Below are positions 10,424 through 21,365 of a DNA stretch of 40,005 nt, piece by piece. The stretch comes from Flammula alnicola (Eukaryota > Basidiomycota > Agaricomycetes > Agaricales > Strophariaceae): contig JADNRV010000390.1 of the NCBI GenBank assembly GCA_015499995.1, positions 1 through 40,005 on the forward strand, read 5' to 3'. The notes under the pieces are model-generated. The model had not been told where the DNA came from. It did no database searches and saw only the letters and a list, made by a program, of their open reading frames with translations. Every line of letters starts with the position of its first letter. The first letter of the stretch is position 1. The position numbers and the translations under genes are program-made.

Positions 10424-10966
10424 TGTACGCGTTGGTTGACAGTATGTGGATCATCCCAATTGGCTCAAAGTCTTTATGAACTTCTTGAGGCAGTTTCGAA
10501 TCACGAGTCATATCTGGGCTAGGGTGGCCCAAGATGCGATAAGGCGGGAATATCTTCCGTTCAATGACTCGACACAAAAAAACAGTCAAGATGTTGAGTG
10601 CATATCTTTATCTTAGACTTTGACGTGAGTCTGATATCAACCTTACCACGAGACCCACGTCCGATGTCATCTAGGCCTGTAGGTGATCGCCACATCCTGA
10701 ATAGCTTGCTACAGCCCCCAGCGTCACGGGTCTTGTCAAGATGAATTGTCGAAGGCTAAATTTGGCGGCTCGGACTGTGTCGATTGCAGTGCGTACATAG
10801 CCTATTGTCATGGTAGAAGAAGTATGATCTGGCTAACGTTGTTGGCAACAAGGATCGTCTCTTGCTGCTGAGAAATCTTACATATAACCTTTCGATATTT
10901 GGGGCTACCTCTCCTTTCCAACTTCCCGCTTCCAGTTAACCACATGGTAGGCATATACATTCAATT
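10424..10966. other. Intergenic region upstream of the acetyltransferase gene
   Basis: No supported gene. A short minus-strand frame runs into the acetyltransferase region (10290-10589) but has no recognisable motif. Confidence 0.5.
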
Positions 10967-12381
10967 TCAATTTCTTTGGTTTGCGTTTGCCGTTGATTTA
11001 TTGTTAACGGCGACTCTGCTTAAGCCTGCATCTAAGCGGTATTTCCACCTTGATCCTCTATGACCAGTCTCTTCGTCCCATACAGTCAGATATACAGGCA
11101 GGTTCATACTCCTGACCTTTTCGACCATTGGTGCGTATACATGAGTTGCATCTTTATTGACGTAGACAACCACCTGGAATGGAAGGTAATATGCGCTTGA
11201 ATATTCGCTGCTTGATCTTGACTGAACAAATTCGACAAAATCGCCGTTACTGGAGAAGTCAAATTCGCAGTCCTGACGGATATCAAGGGAGAGCACCTGT
11301 AGACGGGGTAGCGAAGGAACTTGCCCGTATTTCTGAAACTGGTTAAGTTCGAAAAAGAACATGGCAAGGTCGAAGCAATCTTGGATGTCGAGCTCCTCGA
11401 TGTAGAGAAAATTCGGAAGAAATTCCCCCGCGAACCAGTTAAGCCTGGACATGAGTGAGTCGAAGAAAAGAGACAGACAACGGATACCCGAAATTTGTTG
11501 GTAGGCGAGATGAAGATCGTGCTCTATCTCGGAATTAAATGTGAACGAAGGTTGATGGAACGACCCAAGCCGAAAGGTGTTCAACGATGGAAGTTCGAGA
11601 TGGCGGAACAATTGAAGGTTAATGGGATGGGGGTCAACGAGTACTATTGTCAGCGTGTATAGTGATGGAAGGTTGAGTAAGGTAGAAAACGCGTCTTCTG
11701 AGAGCGACACCGTGTGTGAATAGTGAAATAAAGCACATTGGAGATTTGGGCAGGCTTCAAGAATTCGCATCCATTTTTTGTATCCAGAGACGCGCGTTGT
11801 CAGGTGAGTGAGATGGTTCCAGGTGTGAAGGGAGAATATAGAGGTTTGCGAAGGCCGTAATTCTGTTATCTTTTCGTCCACGGCTAGTCTTCGCAGATTA
11901 GGAGCAAAAGAGGGTAGATTTAGGAGGCAGTTGCCTAAATCACTCCGATCCAGGTCAAAAATGAGGCATTGAAGACCCCTCAAACGGGAGCCCGACATCT
12001 CCTGGAGCAGGTGTGGTGTGACTCCTTCCAGGTGGTAAATCCTTCCTGAATATTTTCGTAGGACGTTTATTTGGAGTTGAAGGCATGCCTGACGGGGTAG
12101 ATTGGGTATGGGTCCATGTGCACCTTGAACGCAAAGGTAGATCAGCTGCGTCCCCGCACGCTCTAGCCATTTGTCGATCATAACCCAAAAGAAGTCTTCT
12201 TTCCTCCTTTGCGCGACATGTATCATCAAGGATGACCATAATCGTGGCAGCTGCGTCGCCGTTTCTCTCCATAAGGATGACACCCAGCACAAATTCAGGA
12301 CCGCCCTATTGCGGCGTGCCGTAATTTCGGGTGGGATGCTGACTAAGAATATTTCCTGAAGTATTTCAGGTGGAAGCACCC
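10967..12381 (-). pseudogene. F-box/leucine-rich protein, 5' end cut by a transposon
   Basis: A 470-codon frame begins at a non-ATG codon with LPPEILQEIFL, the core of the Agaricomycete F-box, followed by LCWVSSLWRETATQLPRLWS and a long region with LRR-like spacing of LP-x-L-x-x-L segments. The expected residues before LPPE are missing because an 863 bp element is inserted exactly there. On the far side of the element, the same strand and frame continue open from 13353 to 13254 and end in QLHRV, which would restore the usual ...HRLPPEI-like run when one target-site copy and the element are removed. Inside the element a TAG sits four codons upstream of LPPE, so the F-box cannot be translated from outside, and the next in-frame Met is about 50 residues downstream, past the F-box. 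The gene normally would recruit a substrate to an SCF ubiquitin ligase through Skp1. Loss of function by insertion is inferred. Confidence 0.8.
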
Positions 12382-13244
12382 CAGGCTCCTAAACCATCCT
12401 CTCGTTCGAGAATCCTCTTCATATAGGGTAGATAGGATGTTATCTAATCTTTGTTATCTAAGGACAAATAAATGACAACAGAACTTACGATGGGGATTCT
12501 CGATAGAGAGGCTGGCCTATTTGGATTCGGTGATCTCGGGCATACCTTCTAACACCCAACGTAGGGTTTATGTTTAGTAGATTCAACTTCATTATATTTT
12601 GATGTGTCAGCACATATCAACAGACGTTCGCGTCAATACTATCACGTGTCGGGTGTTTAAAAATCGAGAATATCAGAGAATATCTCAACGGCTACTCAAC
12701 CTACAGGCTTGAAATTTGGCACGAATATTTTAGTATGCACCTTAAGTGCCTCTGAGAAGTTTCATGCTTTTTGAGTGAGGCCACGCAGCACTAGGGCAGA
12801 AATAGGCCTTTTTTGACACATCTTTCATGAATGGCAGAGTCAAAACCTAAGAAATCTGCCCCGTAATTTTATGAGAGGTCCAAATACATTCCTAGAATAT
12901 ATATAACCTGGTTTTATTGTCATTATTATGCCAATGAACCTCCTGGGCAAGCAGAATGTGGCTGGTCTCCTTTTCCGGATGTGACCAAACGGTGACCTTT
13001 GGTGATTGATGTGCTGACACATCAAAATATAATGAAGTTGAATCTACTAAACATAAACCCTACGTTGGGTGTTAGAAGGTATGCCCGAGATCACCGAATC
13101 CAAAATAGGCCAGCCTCTCTATCGAGAATCCCCCATCGTAAGTTCTGTTGTCATTTATTTGTCCTTAGATAACAAAGATTAGATAACATCCTATCTACCC
13201 TATATGAAGAGGATTCTCGAACGAGAGGATGGTTTAGGAGCCTG
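12382..13244. mobile_element. Mutator-like non-autonomous element, 863 bp, long TIRs
   Basis: The element has near-identical inverted terminal repeats of about 235 bp (12382-12618 and about 13007-13244), differing only by two single-base length changes in G and T runs plus a small gap at the inner end. Outer ends read CAGGCTCCTAAACC. A 9 bp direct repeat GAAGCACCC flanks it at 12373-12381 and 13245-13253. Long TIRs with a 9 bp target duplication fit the Mutator-like (MULE) superfamily. The roughly 390 bp between the arms encodes no transposase. The high arm identity suggests recent activity or conversion between arms. Superfamily assignment rests only on TIR length and duplication size. Confidence 0.85.
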
Positions 13245-13807
13245 GAAGCACCCTATGTAATTGTCGCGATCGTCGGTCCAGGGGATAAAGAGCCACTCCC
13301 CTCAAAGAAAGGAGATGGCGCTGTGACTTTTCCTCTGTTGGACCTGAAGTGTCTCAAGGACTCTTTCGCGAGAGACAATCCTTTTGCGAGGGACAATGGG
13401 GCACGAGGCGAGGAAGGGAAATGGATTCAAGGTATTTAACTTAAGCCTTTGTTTAATTATCAAACATCCATGAAGGAAATCAAGCGAAAATATGCAACCG
13501 TTTATCAATATTAAACGTTAAACGCCTTCCAAGTTCCAAGTTCCATTTGCCGGATGTTCGGCATCTCATATTTAGGCGCCCCTGCATTGAAGCTGGTGCC
13601 TGGTGGTCCTGGCCAATCAAACCTCCTCCAATTTGGTCGGAGATGACAAAAGAAAAGTCTGCAAATTTTACACGTGTTGGACTGGCAACACTCGCACGTT
13701 TTAACGGGCTGCCCACAGTTCGTCTCGTTCTCCACGAGCTTCAACCTTAAATGTTCTCGTTCCATTTTCACCACCACCTTGCTTCTCTATAGGCTCATTC
13801 TTGGCTC

Positions 13808-15343
13808 ATGATTCTGCTGACTGTTCTCTATCTTTCAGCAAGCTGGGCAACGAACACACATGCTTTGCCATCCAATCAACCCCAATTCGTAGAAGACGAC
13901 ACTCTACTGATCTACCATCGACAACTTGATATTTTCACTAATAGGTCTATATACCACATCATTTGGAGCTGTTTCTCGACAATCTTTGCCTGCACTTGGA
14001 TTGCGGTCCACCCCAACGTCCCGGCCCCGAACGACCGTCCATGGCATGTCTTTGGAAGGAGATTGGCGATAATGGGATATCTGCTCATTGTGCCTGAGAT
14101 GGTCATCCTTTGGGCTTCGAGGCAGTACTTCGGAGCCCGGAAAATCGCGAAGAGGCATAAGGGTACGCGGCCATTAGACTCATTCCGTTATCAACGTCTG
14201 ACAACCGTTTCAGGACGTGGTTGGACAAAGACCCACGCGTTCTTCCTCATAATGGGAGGGTTCTCGCTTCATCAAGATGGTGTATTCCTCCGAACGCTGG
14301 ACGTCACTGAGTTGGAGGAGTTGGCGGAAAGTGGGAAGGTTGATTGGCCAAATATTAGGGAAGAAGAAATCGATGACAGAAGCAAGGGCGACTTCCTCTC
14401 GAAGAGCGTTGTTATCCTTCAAACGTCGTGGTTCATTGCTCAATGTATCACAAGAGGGGTCAATCGACTCGTGGTTACGGAATTGGAGGTCGTCACACTG
14501 GCTTTTGCTGCGCTTACCGGGATAATTTACTTTCTCTGGTGGAACAAACCTCTCGACATTCGTTGTACAGTTCCAGTGCACCTTAAAGACAAACTTATCG
14601 ACGAAGAGATCCAGGCTCCTTCGGGCCTTGGCACATATGTGTCCGAGAAACTCGAGGCTGGACGTCTAAGCCCAATCCCAATTCCCCTAACCAACCGCAT
14701 CACCCCCTCTCCATCACCTACATCGGCACTACCGTCGTCGATCGCGTCTCCACTTCCCCATTCTCGATATACCCTCAATAGGTTGAAGATCTACATATGC
14801 AGACAATGTAAGAAGCATGGGCGTTTCCTAGGCATCGCCTACATCATCTTAATCCGCCCTTTCGAGCTCTTCTTTTCCCCCATTGGCGACATGTTGCAAT
14901 GTACTTCCTTGGCCACCGACCGTTCTCGCGTCCCCACATTCTATTCGCCGGATATTGGTGATAGCGACACTTTGGGCTACCTGATAGCAATCTTAGTATC
15001 GATCGTATTCGGTGGGATCCACTGCATTGCTTGGTCATTCCAGTTCCCGACGTATACAGAGCGATGGATTTGGAGAGTCACCGCAGTCATTGTCTCTGCT
15101 TTACTGATATCCACGTCAGTACTGTCAGTAATACTGAGCGACATGGACGACGAAAGCCCACATGCACCGAAGTGGCTTGTATTTATGAGTGCTCTCACTA
15201 CCGCATTCCTGATGGCGTCGACCATCATCTACATGGCCGCACGTATTGCCCTCCTCGTCCTACCTATCATATCTCTCCGATCGCTTCCTCATGGTGCTTA
15301 CGTCGATATCAACTGGACGGTATTCTTTCCCCACTTCAACTGA
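13808..15343 (+). CDS. Agaricomycete multi-pass membrane protein (intact copy)
   Basis: The frame is open throughout, but 14163-14213 (GTACGC to TTTCAG, 51 nt) is very likely an in-frame intron. Its removal joins ...KRHKG to RGWTKTHAFF, as in the paralog at 23 kb, and leaves 494 residues. A hydrophobic signal-type start (ILLTVLYLSASWATNTHAL) is followed by the family landmarks IIWSCFSTIFACTWIAVHPN, GYLLIVPEMVILWASRQYF, a cytosolic-type segment with KVDWPNI, then TELEVVTLAFAALTG and IIYFLWWNKPLDIRC. A Pro/Ser-rich linker comes next, then three more hydrophobic helices and the family ending GAYVDINWTVFFPHF. About seven membrane segments are visible. This lineage-expanded family is common in mushroom genomes, but I know of no assigned biochemical function. 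A damaged paralog lies on the same strand 9 kb downstream. Confidence 0.85.
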   Translation: MILLTVLYLSASWATNTHALPSNQPQFVEDDTLLIYHRQLDIFTNRSIYHIIWSCFSTIFACTWIAVHPNVPAPNDRPWHVFGRRLAIMGYLLIVPEMVILWASRQYFGARKIAKRHKGTRPLDSFRYQRLTTVSGRGWTKTHAFFLIMGGFSLHQDGVFLRTLDVTELEELAESGKVDWPNIREEEIDDRSKGDFLSKSVVILQTSWFIAQCITRGVNRLVVTELEVVTLAFAALTGIIYFLWWNKPLDIRCTVPVHLKDKLIDEEIQAPSGLGTYVSEKLEAGRLSPIPIPLTNRITPSPSPTSALPSSIASPLPHSRYTLNRLKIYICRQCKKHGRFLGIAYIILIRPFELFFSPIGDMLQCTSLATDRSRVPTFYSPDIGDSDTLGYLIAILVSIVFGGIHCIAWSFQFPTYTERWIWRVTAVIVSALLISTSVLSVILSDMDDESPHAPKWLVFMSALTTAFLMASTIIYMAARIALLVLPIISLRSLPHGAYVDINWTVFFPHFN

Positions 15344-15651
15344 CCCAATTATACCATCCTACCTCATTGCATGGCTACGACTGCATACTACATTCTCATT
15401 TTTACGCCCTCCTACAGTATATATCACCTCTCTCACCAAATGTATCTAGAGTATACGCAACGCTTCGGGCTGAAGTCCCTAGAAGATATCATATTTTATC
15501 CTTATCGGCTGGACGCCAATGCGCGTCTCCCGACCTCGAAATTTGGAGGACGGTCAGGCAATGCCTGTTAAAGTTTCTTTAAGGCGTCAATCCAAGCGAG
15601 GTGTTTCAATGCGCAGGGTACGAATGCATCCACCGTATAATTGAGTTCTAC

Positions 15652-17164
15652 TTAGACAGTTTCGTAAAACTGCACAGCTTCATTCCAACCTCGCCGTGGG
15701 GCCTCCTCGTCAAACACATCCATCTTATCCCGACTACCCTCGGTAAGCTCATCGGGATTCCGTATCGAAACCTCGAAAGGAGCATCATCCGGCCACTCCT
15801 TAAGCAGGTATTGCATCACTTCTTGGACAATTTCTTCGGGCACGGGGTCCCAGTCCGAATACGATGTGGTGTCAACGATTAACTCCAGCCGCCTCCGAGC
15901 CTGCAATCCATGAGGTTCTAATGCACGCCATCCCGAGCGCAGCCACTCTGACCGAAGGAGACGGATGATATTCACGCTGACATTGTTGCGGCTGGGATCG
16001 ATGTAGTCGATGACGAGGAACCGAAGGTTAGGCACGAGCATGGAGAGGCTCTTGCGCCCACCCAATAGCGGCCCGTCGAACTCAACGAACTGGTCTTCCT
16101 CAAACGAAAGGGACATATCGAAATGCAACTCTGTCAGTGTGGGCGTGGCTGTGAGGAACTCTTCGATGTCGTCGATCGACGTGAAGTTGTTCGCATATAC
16201 GCTGGCGATCCGCAGAGCTGTCAATACTGGGAAGAGAAGTCCAGTGAAGGGCGGTCGTATGGAGGTGACGTTGGACGCGACGACAAGGTGGCGGAGGCTG
16301 GGCACGTGGAAACGCGAGATACTGTTGGGATTGGTTCTGGGGGCCGAAGAAATGACGGCCGCGACTTGGAGGTTGGTACACAGTTGTATAAGAGACACCC
16401 ACGACTCGAAAGTGATGGTTCGTGGGATGTATAGGTGCGTTAATTGTGACCAAGGGTATATTTTGATCGTGCTGTCGCCGAAGGATTCCGCGTGTGAGAG
16501 ATGGAGGCGACGCAAGTGCGGGGAGGGCGGAAAAGGGGACGGCGGCCTGCGCGGTATCCTCGAGTCCTGGATGTTCATGATTCTGAGTTCCACGAGGTTC
16601 TCAAAGAGCATTGGATTGCTGCAAATGGTATCAATATCTTGGTTGAGAACGTTCAAGTGAAGACTTCGAGCGGAGCGGAAGAATGGACTACAGAAGAATT
16701 TAGCGGTATTTTCCAGCTCGTTATAGTCGAATGGCGAGACCAAGGAACGGGCAGGCTCCTCAAGGTAGAAGGACGGGGCGGTATTGGCGAGGTTCTCCTT
16801 CCACCACGCTAAAAATCGTGCAGTCTTGGGAAGAATGTAGCTGTCGAAAGGAGGGTCCTTTTTACGTATGGTTTCCAGTGCAATTGTGAACGAAGTCCAG
16901 ATATAGGGTATCTTCAAGGCTGCATCCCTCCACGATGCACATATATGGCAGAATAGCAAGGGAGGATTGCTTGCATTCGGTTGTTGGTTCGTGTCTGAAT
17001 CCACCAAAGGTAAGCAAAGTACAAATATCTCTTGAAGAATATCGAGGGGCAAGTCCTGAGCCCTCGACTCTCCGCATACCTAGATAAACGGAACGTATTC
17101 AAGTTTCATCAGTATGTTGTACTTGTCACGATCGATAAACTTTAATCACATTTTGGGGATGCAT
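15652..17164 (-). CDS. F-box protein
   Basis: The main exon (15652 to about 17079) reads ESRAQDLPLDILQEIF, the F-box core, then LLFCHICASWRDAALKIPYI and WTSF, and a long C-terminal part with repeated LR-x-L and LPS-type leucine-rich spacing, 466 residues from LPLD onward. No ATG lies in frame between the upstream stop (TAG at the acceptor site, 17080-17082) and the F-box, so a first exon is needed. A candidate is a 15 nt exon at 17150-17164 (ATG plus four codons) with a GTGATT donor and the TCTAG acceptor at 17080; it keeps phase 0 but is unproven. The family's role is Skp1 binding and substrate choice in SCF ubiquitin ligases. Unlike the F-box gene at 11-12 kb, this copy shows no disruption. 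Partner and substrate are unknown. Confidence 0.75.
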
Positions 17165-18274
17165 TGATTTGACCACGAATTCTTCTTCGGATTTAAAATA
17201 TAGGAGATGAGAGTATCTGGAAGGGAAACGGAAGGCTGGAAGGGGTAGTATTTCAAAAGTTGGATGACTCAGATCAACGCGACGGTTGCGCGACGGTGTT
17301 TACCCGGGCCGTTGTTTGACAATCCACAATCTCAACATCTTATGGCTACCGTGACCACACTCACCGCCGGGTTCTGACTCGAAACCCCCCCGTTACCGAT
17401 GTATCGGCGGCTTCGTTATGGCGCACAAGACCGCTGAAAAGTGGGCGCCGCATCTTCTCGGGAAGGAGTTGGATCCGCTTCTCGCCAACTCATTAACCGA
17501 AGAATCAAGCAATATGGCGCAAGAGTCGGGACCGTTGGAGAGGAATATAACACGCATTGTATGATTGTGACTCAAGCTTCATGGTTCAGAGGGTATATGG
17601 GTATGCCTAGGCGAGCGAGAGAAAAGGGCAAGAGAGTTTTCTGAAGCACAAAATGTGTGCTTATTTCTTTCTCTTAACGATGATGAACTGATATAATTCA
17701 TCTAAGGTGTCGAAGATTTCGAGTTTAAAACGTACCTCGATGGATTGTGCGGAAAACCCGACTTCCTAGTTACTACTTATGTCGGTCCGTTTGTACGATT
17801 ATTCCAAGAATTGCCGTAACATAGCGCGTTCAATAAGCCATCGACGACCATGTCAGAAATAAAGTCGCGAGCAAACTCCCGTGCTGAGTAAAGTACAATG
17901 GATTACATATATGGCTTCCAGAAAATTGTTAACGAGATGTAAAGGCTCGGAGAAGAGGAATGAGATACAGAGTCCATGATAGGCTAATAAGAACGTCCTT
18001 CCGGCCTGGATGTAAAGGCAGGAATATTAAAGGAGAGCGAAAGCGAGATAGGAGAAAAGAGTCCAAGCGAGGATACAATAGGATATCGTATAAGGGAAAA
18101 TGAGGGTGATAGAATGCCGAGAGGGTATTCAATGACAATTTAATCCTGACAACCAGCCTTCCGCCAGCGGAGGACCATCGGTGCTCAACCCATGTACTGG
18201 ATGCAGTCAGCCCGAAGTATACCGGGAAGAAACAGTATTATAGACGAACCTTTTGACAAGTGAGATCATTATTA
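17165..18274. other. Intergenic, no gene supported
   Basis: Short overlapping frames on both strands lack motifs. The segment immediately 3' of the small membrane protein gene (17929-18274) is probably its 3' UTR and flank. Nothing else was identified. Confidence 0.45.
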
Positions 18275-18634
18275 TCAATACGAGGGGTCAACCTCTTGCG
18301 CTTCTCCTCTGCCCATTCCCATGCCCCCTGCAATCCACAAGGCCTTCCTCATAGAAAACGCAAGCCAGAACAGGAATACTACGAACAGCAGCAAGGCGGC
18401 ACGCGCATATGGCGACGGCGTACGTATGCGAAAGCGCGGATCCGAGTCGAATGCTGGTATCGGTTCGCGGCGTGGACGTGGGCGTCGTATGGGTGCCTCT
18501 TCCTCGACGTCGTTGTCGAACTGATGGAAGATGTGGTCTCCATCGTAGGGCGGTGGGTAGGTAGGAGATTCTGATCTAGAAGAAGTAGGGCTGTATGTAG
18601 GCGATGTCGGCACAAGCTCGTACTTGGGCGCCAT
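18275..18634 (-). CDS. Small single-pass membrane protein with YSPTS and PPPY motifs
   Basis: The ATG at 18634 sits in a strong context (ACAACCATGG) and opens a single 119-residue exon. Residues 8-31 are Ser/Pro/Tyr-rich (SPTYSPTSS, SPTYPPPYDG) and contain PPPY at 27-30, a PPxY motif of the kind bound by WW domains of Nedd4/Rsp5 ubiquitin ligases. A short acidic stretch (DNDVEEE, 40-46) and an Arg/Pro-rich stretch (RRPRPRREP) follow. One membrane helix lies at about 76-95 (ARAALLLFVVFLFWLAF), then a short Gly/Met-rich tail. With no signal peptide and the helix near the C-terminus, a cytosol-facing N-terminal domain (tail-anchor-like topology) is likely. I do not recognise a named family. A hAT-type transposon lies only 56 bp upstream of the start codon, in the proximal promoter or 5' UTR. 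Confidence 0.75.
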   Translation of the reverse strand: MAPKYELVPTSPTYSPTSSRSESPTYPPPYDGDHIFHQFDNDVEEEAPIRRPRPRREPIPAFDSDPRFRIRTPSPYARAALLLFVVFLFWLAFSMRKALWIAGGMGMGRGEAQEVDPSY

Positions 18635-18690
18635 GGTTGTGGACAAGTTGTGGATGAAAGTGACGAGTGAAGTAATGTTTATGGTATAAT

Positions 18691-19326
18691 TAGTGTTGCC
18701 ACGGCTCGGCTTGGCTCAGTTTCGCTCGGCTTTTACCGACTTCAGGCCTTTTTTGGCTTCGCTTGGCTTCAAGCCGAAGTCAAGCCGTGGAGTCATGACT
18801 CGTTGCCCTATTTGGCAAGCTATGAAGAGCTGGTAGATTATTACATACTATTGGAGAGAAATAACTTGTAAATATAAGTCTAAATCATTTCTATTACAGT
18901 GAAACTTGATTTTCTGCGTCATAGAGTGCCTCAACCTTCATTTGCAACTTATGTTGTGTCAATGTCGAGTGACTTGTCACAGTGGTTAAAATCGGTCACA
19001 TTGTGTCACTTGCCGTGATGGCCCCAAGATGGACGTCACCAACTTTCCTCTTTGCTTGCTGTTTACCAAGGTTCGTGCAGGATTTTGGCACATGGATTAT
19101 TACTACCTACTTTCACCTGCATCATATCTTATTCTCTCCAGGTTTTAAGCTGAAAAGAAGTCCGGAAGACATGGTAAATCAATGGTTTTCCATTTTAGGC
19201 CTCGGCTCACGGCTCAAGCTCGTAAGCCGCGGCTTGGAGCCCTGAGCCACTGACTCGGCTCCAATCGACTCTAACTCAGCTCGGCTTGTCGGCTCGTGAC
19301 TCCTGAGTCAAGCCGTGGCAACACTA
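18691..19326. mobile_element. hAT-type non-autonomous element, 636 bp
   Basis: The left end reads TAGTGTTGCCACGGCT and the right end is its exact inverse. An 8 bp direct repeat GGTATAAT flanks it at 18683-18690 and 19327-19334. An 8 bp duplication plus TAGTGTTGCC-type ends fits the hAT superfamily. Both subterminal regions (about 18704-18788 and 19200-19318) are packed with GGCTCGGCTT / AAGCCG-type motifs in both orientations, as expected of transposase-binding repeats. No transposase frame is present. Confidence 0.88.
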
Positions 19327-19795
19327 GGTATAATTATGGAAGAGTTTGTTTAATTACGTAATATGAACTTATACTCACCTCACATTTCCCACGCTGCACA
19401 GGCAAGTCTGTCTGCTTCCCTCCACTTGGTCGCCACCAAATTCCAATTCGCCAACTACATTGAATATTACATATACTTAGTTATACTTAGTCCCTTTGGG
19501 TGTAAATTATCTAACGGTCCGGTACGCAGTAACGCATTCAAACGTGTTGAAACAACTGCACGTTCATCACTGGTATTTCGCTTTATAAAATTATAACAAC
19601 ATGGAGTATTCGAGTATATCTGGGTACCATAAATTTACGCATGGATATAAATCATAGTCAACACGCTGAGCATAAATCGGCTTATATGGAGGAGACAGAT
19701 AAAGAAATCGGATCCGCAACCCACCGGGCCTCGACCTCCCTCGCATCTCACACCAACTACAGCCTTGCTGTCTTCAAAGCTCCCGGTCAGTGTTC

Positions 19796-21365
19796 TTAAT
19801 AGCCAATGGAGTTGCCGTTGGCATCGGAGGGAAACATGGCCATAGCTGGCCCAGCCACTATGCTCTCCTCGTCCATTCTGACCGCACGAATGTTCTCGCG
19901 TCCCTTGACGAGAGTAACGAACACCGTGCCCCTGACAGCCAAGTCCCTTGGGATTTCCACGAAGTACCTCTGGCTACCCTCTTCGTTGTGATTTCCGGGG
20001 CCGCCCTCATGGCTTGCTGAGCGTGCTTCGAGGGGAACGAAGATGGTTTCGATACCTGAAAGGAAGGCGACGTAGATGCGTTCACCTTGTTCGAGTGTGG
20101 TGGATGGGAAAGATATCTCCGCCTTCTCGCCAGGTACGAGTCTTGGAGAAAGCGAGAGCTTCGGGTACGTGTGGAAATTGGGAGGAAGGAGGTCCCTGTT
20201 TGAGCTAGGGCAAGAGTCGAAGTTGACGAAATCGGAGAGAAGGGTGGCCACTTCATTCGGAGTCAAAAGGGTCTGCGAAAGTCATCAGACGCGAGCGCCA
20301 TAATATCAGAAGCTTAAGGAAATACCTCAAACGCAGTGCTTCCGGGGCTCTGCTTGCGCACAGCAGAGTTGATCCACGATGCGTGTCGAGATTTAACGGC
20401 AAGGATAGAGGCTCCAGTCGTTACGTATGCCTAGGAATGGGTACAAGCATCCTCATGAGCGAGGCTTACTTCAAGAAAGTGAAATATGTAACATACCTTG
20501 TTACTGTAATATTGCAACGATCCGGTATACGCGCTCGCCGTGATGGTCTCGAGGGCCTCGCTAATCTCGACGAACGTGTGGACATCGTTATCAGTACTAA
20601 ATAAATAAATTTACATCAGAAACATAAGCCAGAACAGAAAAAGGACGGTGATACCGACAATTCGTATTTACATGGCCGGACGTATTCGCTTCTTCCACTG
20701 GTAATTGCACTCTGGAGGAACTCTTTGTGCGTTCTGTCTTGTTCGACGAGCTGGAGATAGCGCCCTCGCACCCACTCCGCGTGTCCAGCTCTCATGAAGT
20801 CTTCCTGTGTATACCTAGCTAAACCGCGCTCAAAGAACGCAGTCAAAAACTCTTCGATGACAAGGGCGAAGTTGAGATGTTGGATATCTACGTCGGATAA
20901 GGTGAGGATTGACACCGAAAAGATAAAGGATCGAGTTACCCCTGATATCGTCGCTGTTTTTTCTGTTTTCTCTGCGGTCGAGTACCTCAGGGGATATAGG
21001 CAGTATTTTCTCTACAAAGAAGGCTTTACAATCTCAGCAGTGGACAGAACATGCTGAAAGTGGATGAACTCACGAGGCGAGGAAAGAAGCGAAGGTGAAA
21101 TCTGTTCGGAGGACGGTTCTGGAAGATGATACTGTGAATTTTCACGTCGCAGAGACACAAAGAAGTCCGTACCGACTGCGAGACGACGGATAGGAGGATG
21201 GGGTATGACATCTAGAGAGGGTGATGAGAGCGGAGACGTGGAGAAGACTACAGAACATTTACCGAGGTTTACGGTGTCCCTGTTTGAAAGGGGTATAACA
21301 TTAGCCAGGGTGGTCGTCGACGCAAGCGCAATCGCGACGAAAGAAGTGAGGATAGTAGCCTTCAT
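19796..21365 (-). CDS. Secreted ferritin-like (Rds1-type) protein
   Basis: Supported exons are 19796-20272, 20326-20430, 20497-20596 and 20659 to about 20941, with a likely first exon 21263-21365 encoding a signal peptide (MKATILTSFVAIALASTTTL). Joining these gives 355 codons in one frame. The middle exons carry the ferritin-like domain of basidiomycete stress-type proteins: DIQHLNFALVIEEF, HAEWVRGRYLQLVEQDRTH, PCKYEF, then HTFVEISEALETITASAYTG and SRHASWINSAV, with the conserved helix-borne E and H residues. The PCKYEF join needs a GTCGGT donor at 20658 rather than the nearby GTATCA. The C-terminal part is beta-rich and hydrophilic. The intron between exons 1 and 2 would be 321 nt, long for this genome, so one or more exons there may be missed. 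Metal binding and function in this family are not established. Confidence 0.75.

Noticed and set aside
12382..13244. The large inverted repeat as a hairpin RNA or small-RNA locus
   Set aside because: A flanking 9 bp direct duplication and sharp ends make a transposon the simpler explanation; small-RNA production is possible but not shown.
14163..14213. 51 nt in-frame segment of the intact membrane gene as coding
   Set aside because: It has GTACGC and TTTCAG ends, is a multiple of three with no stop, and its removal matches the paralog and the family; it is an intron hidden in an open frame.
18260..18574. 104-codon plus-strand frame over the small membrane gene
   Set aside because: It is the antisense shadow of the minus-strand gene, which has the better start context and a clear membrane helix.
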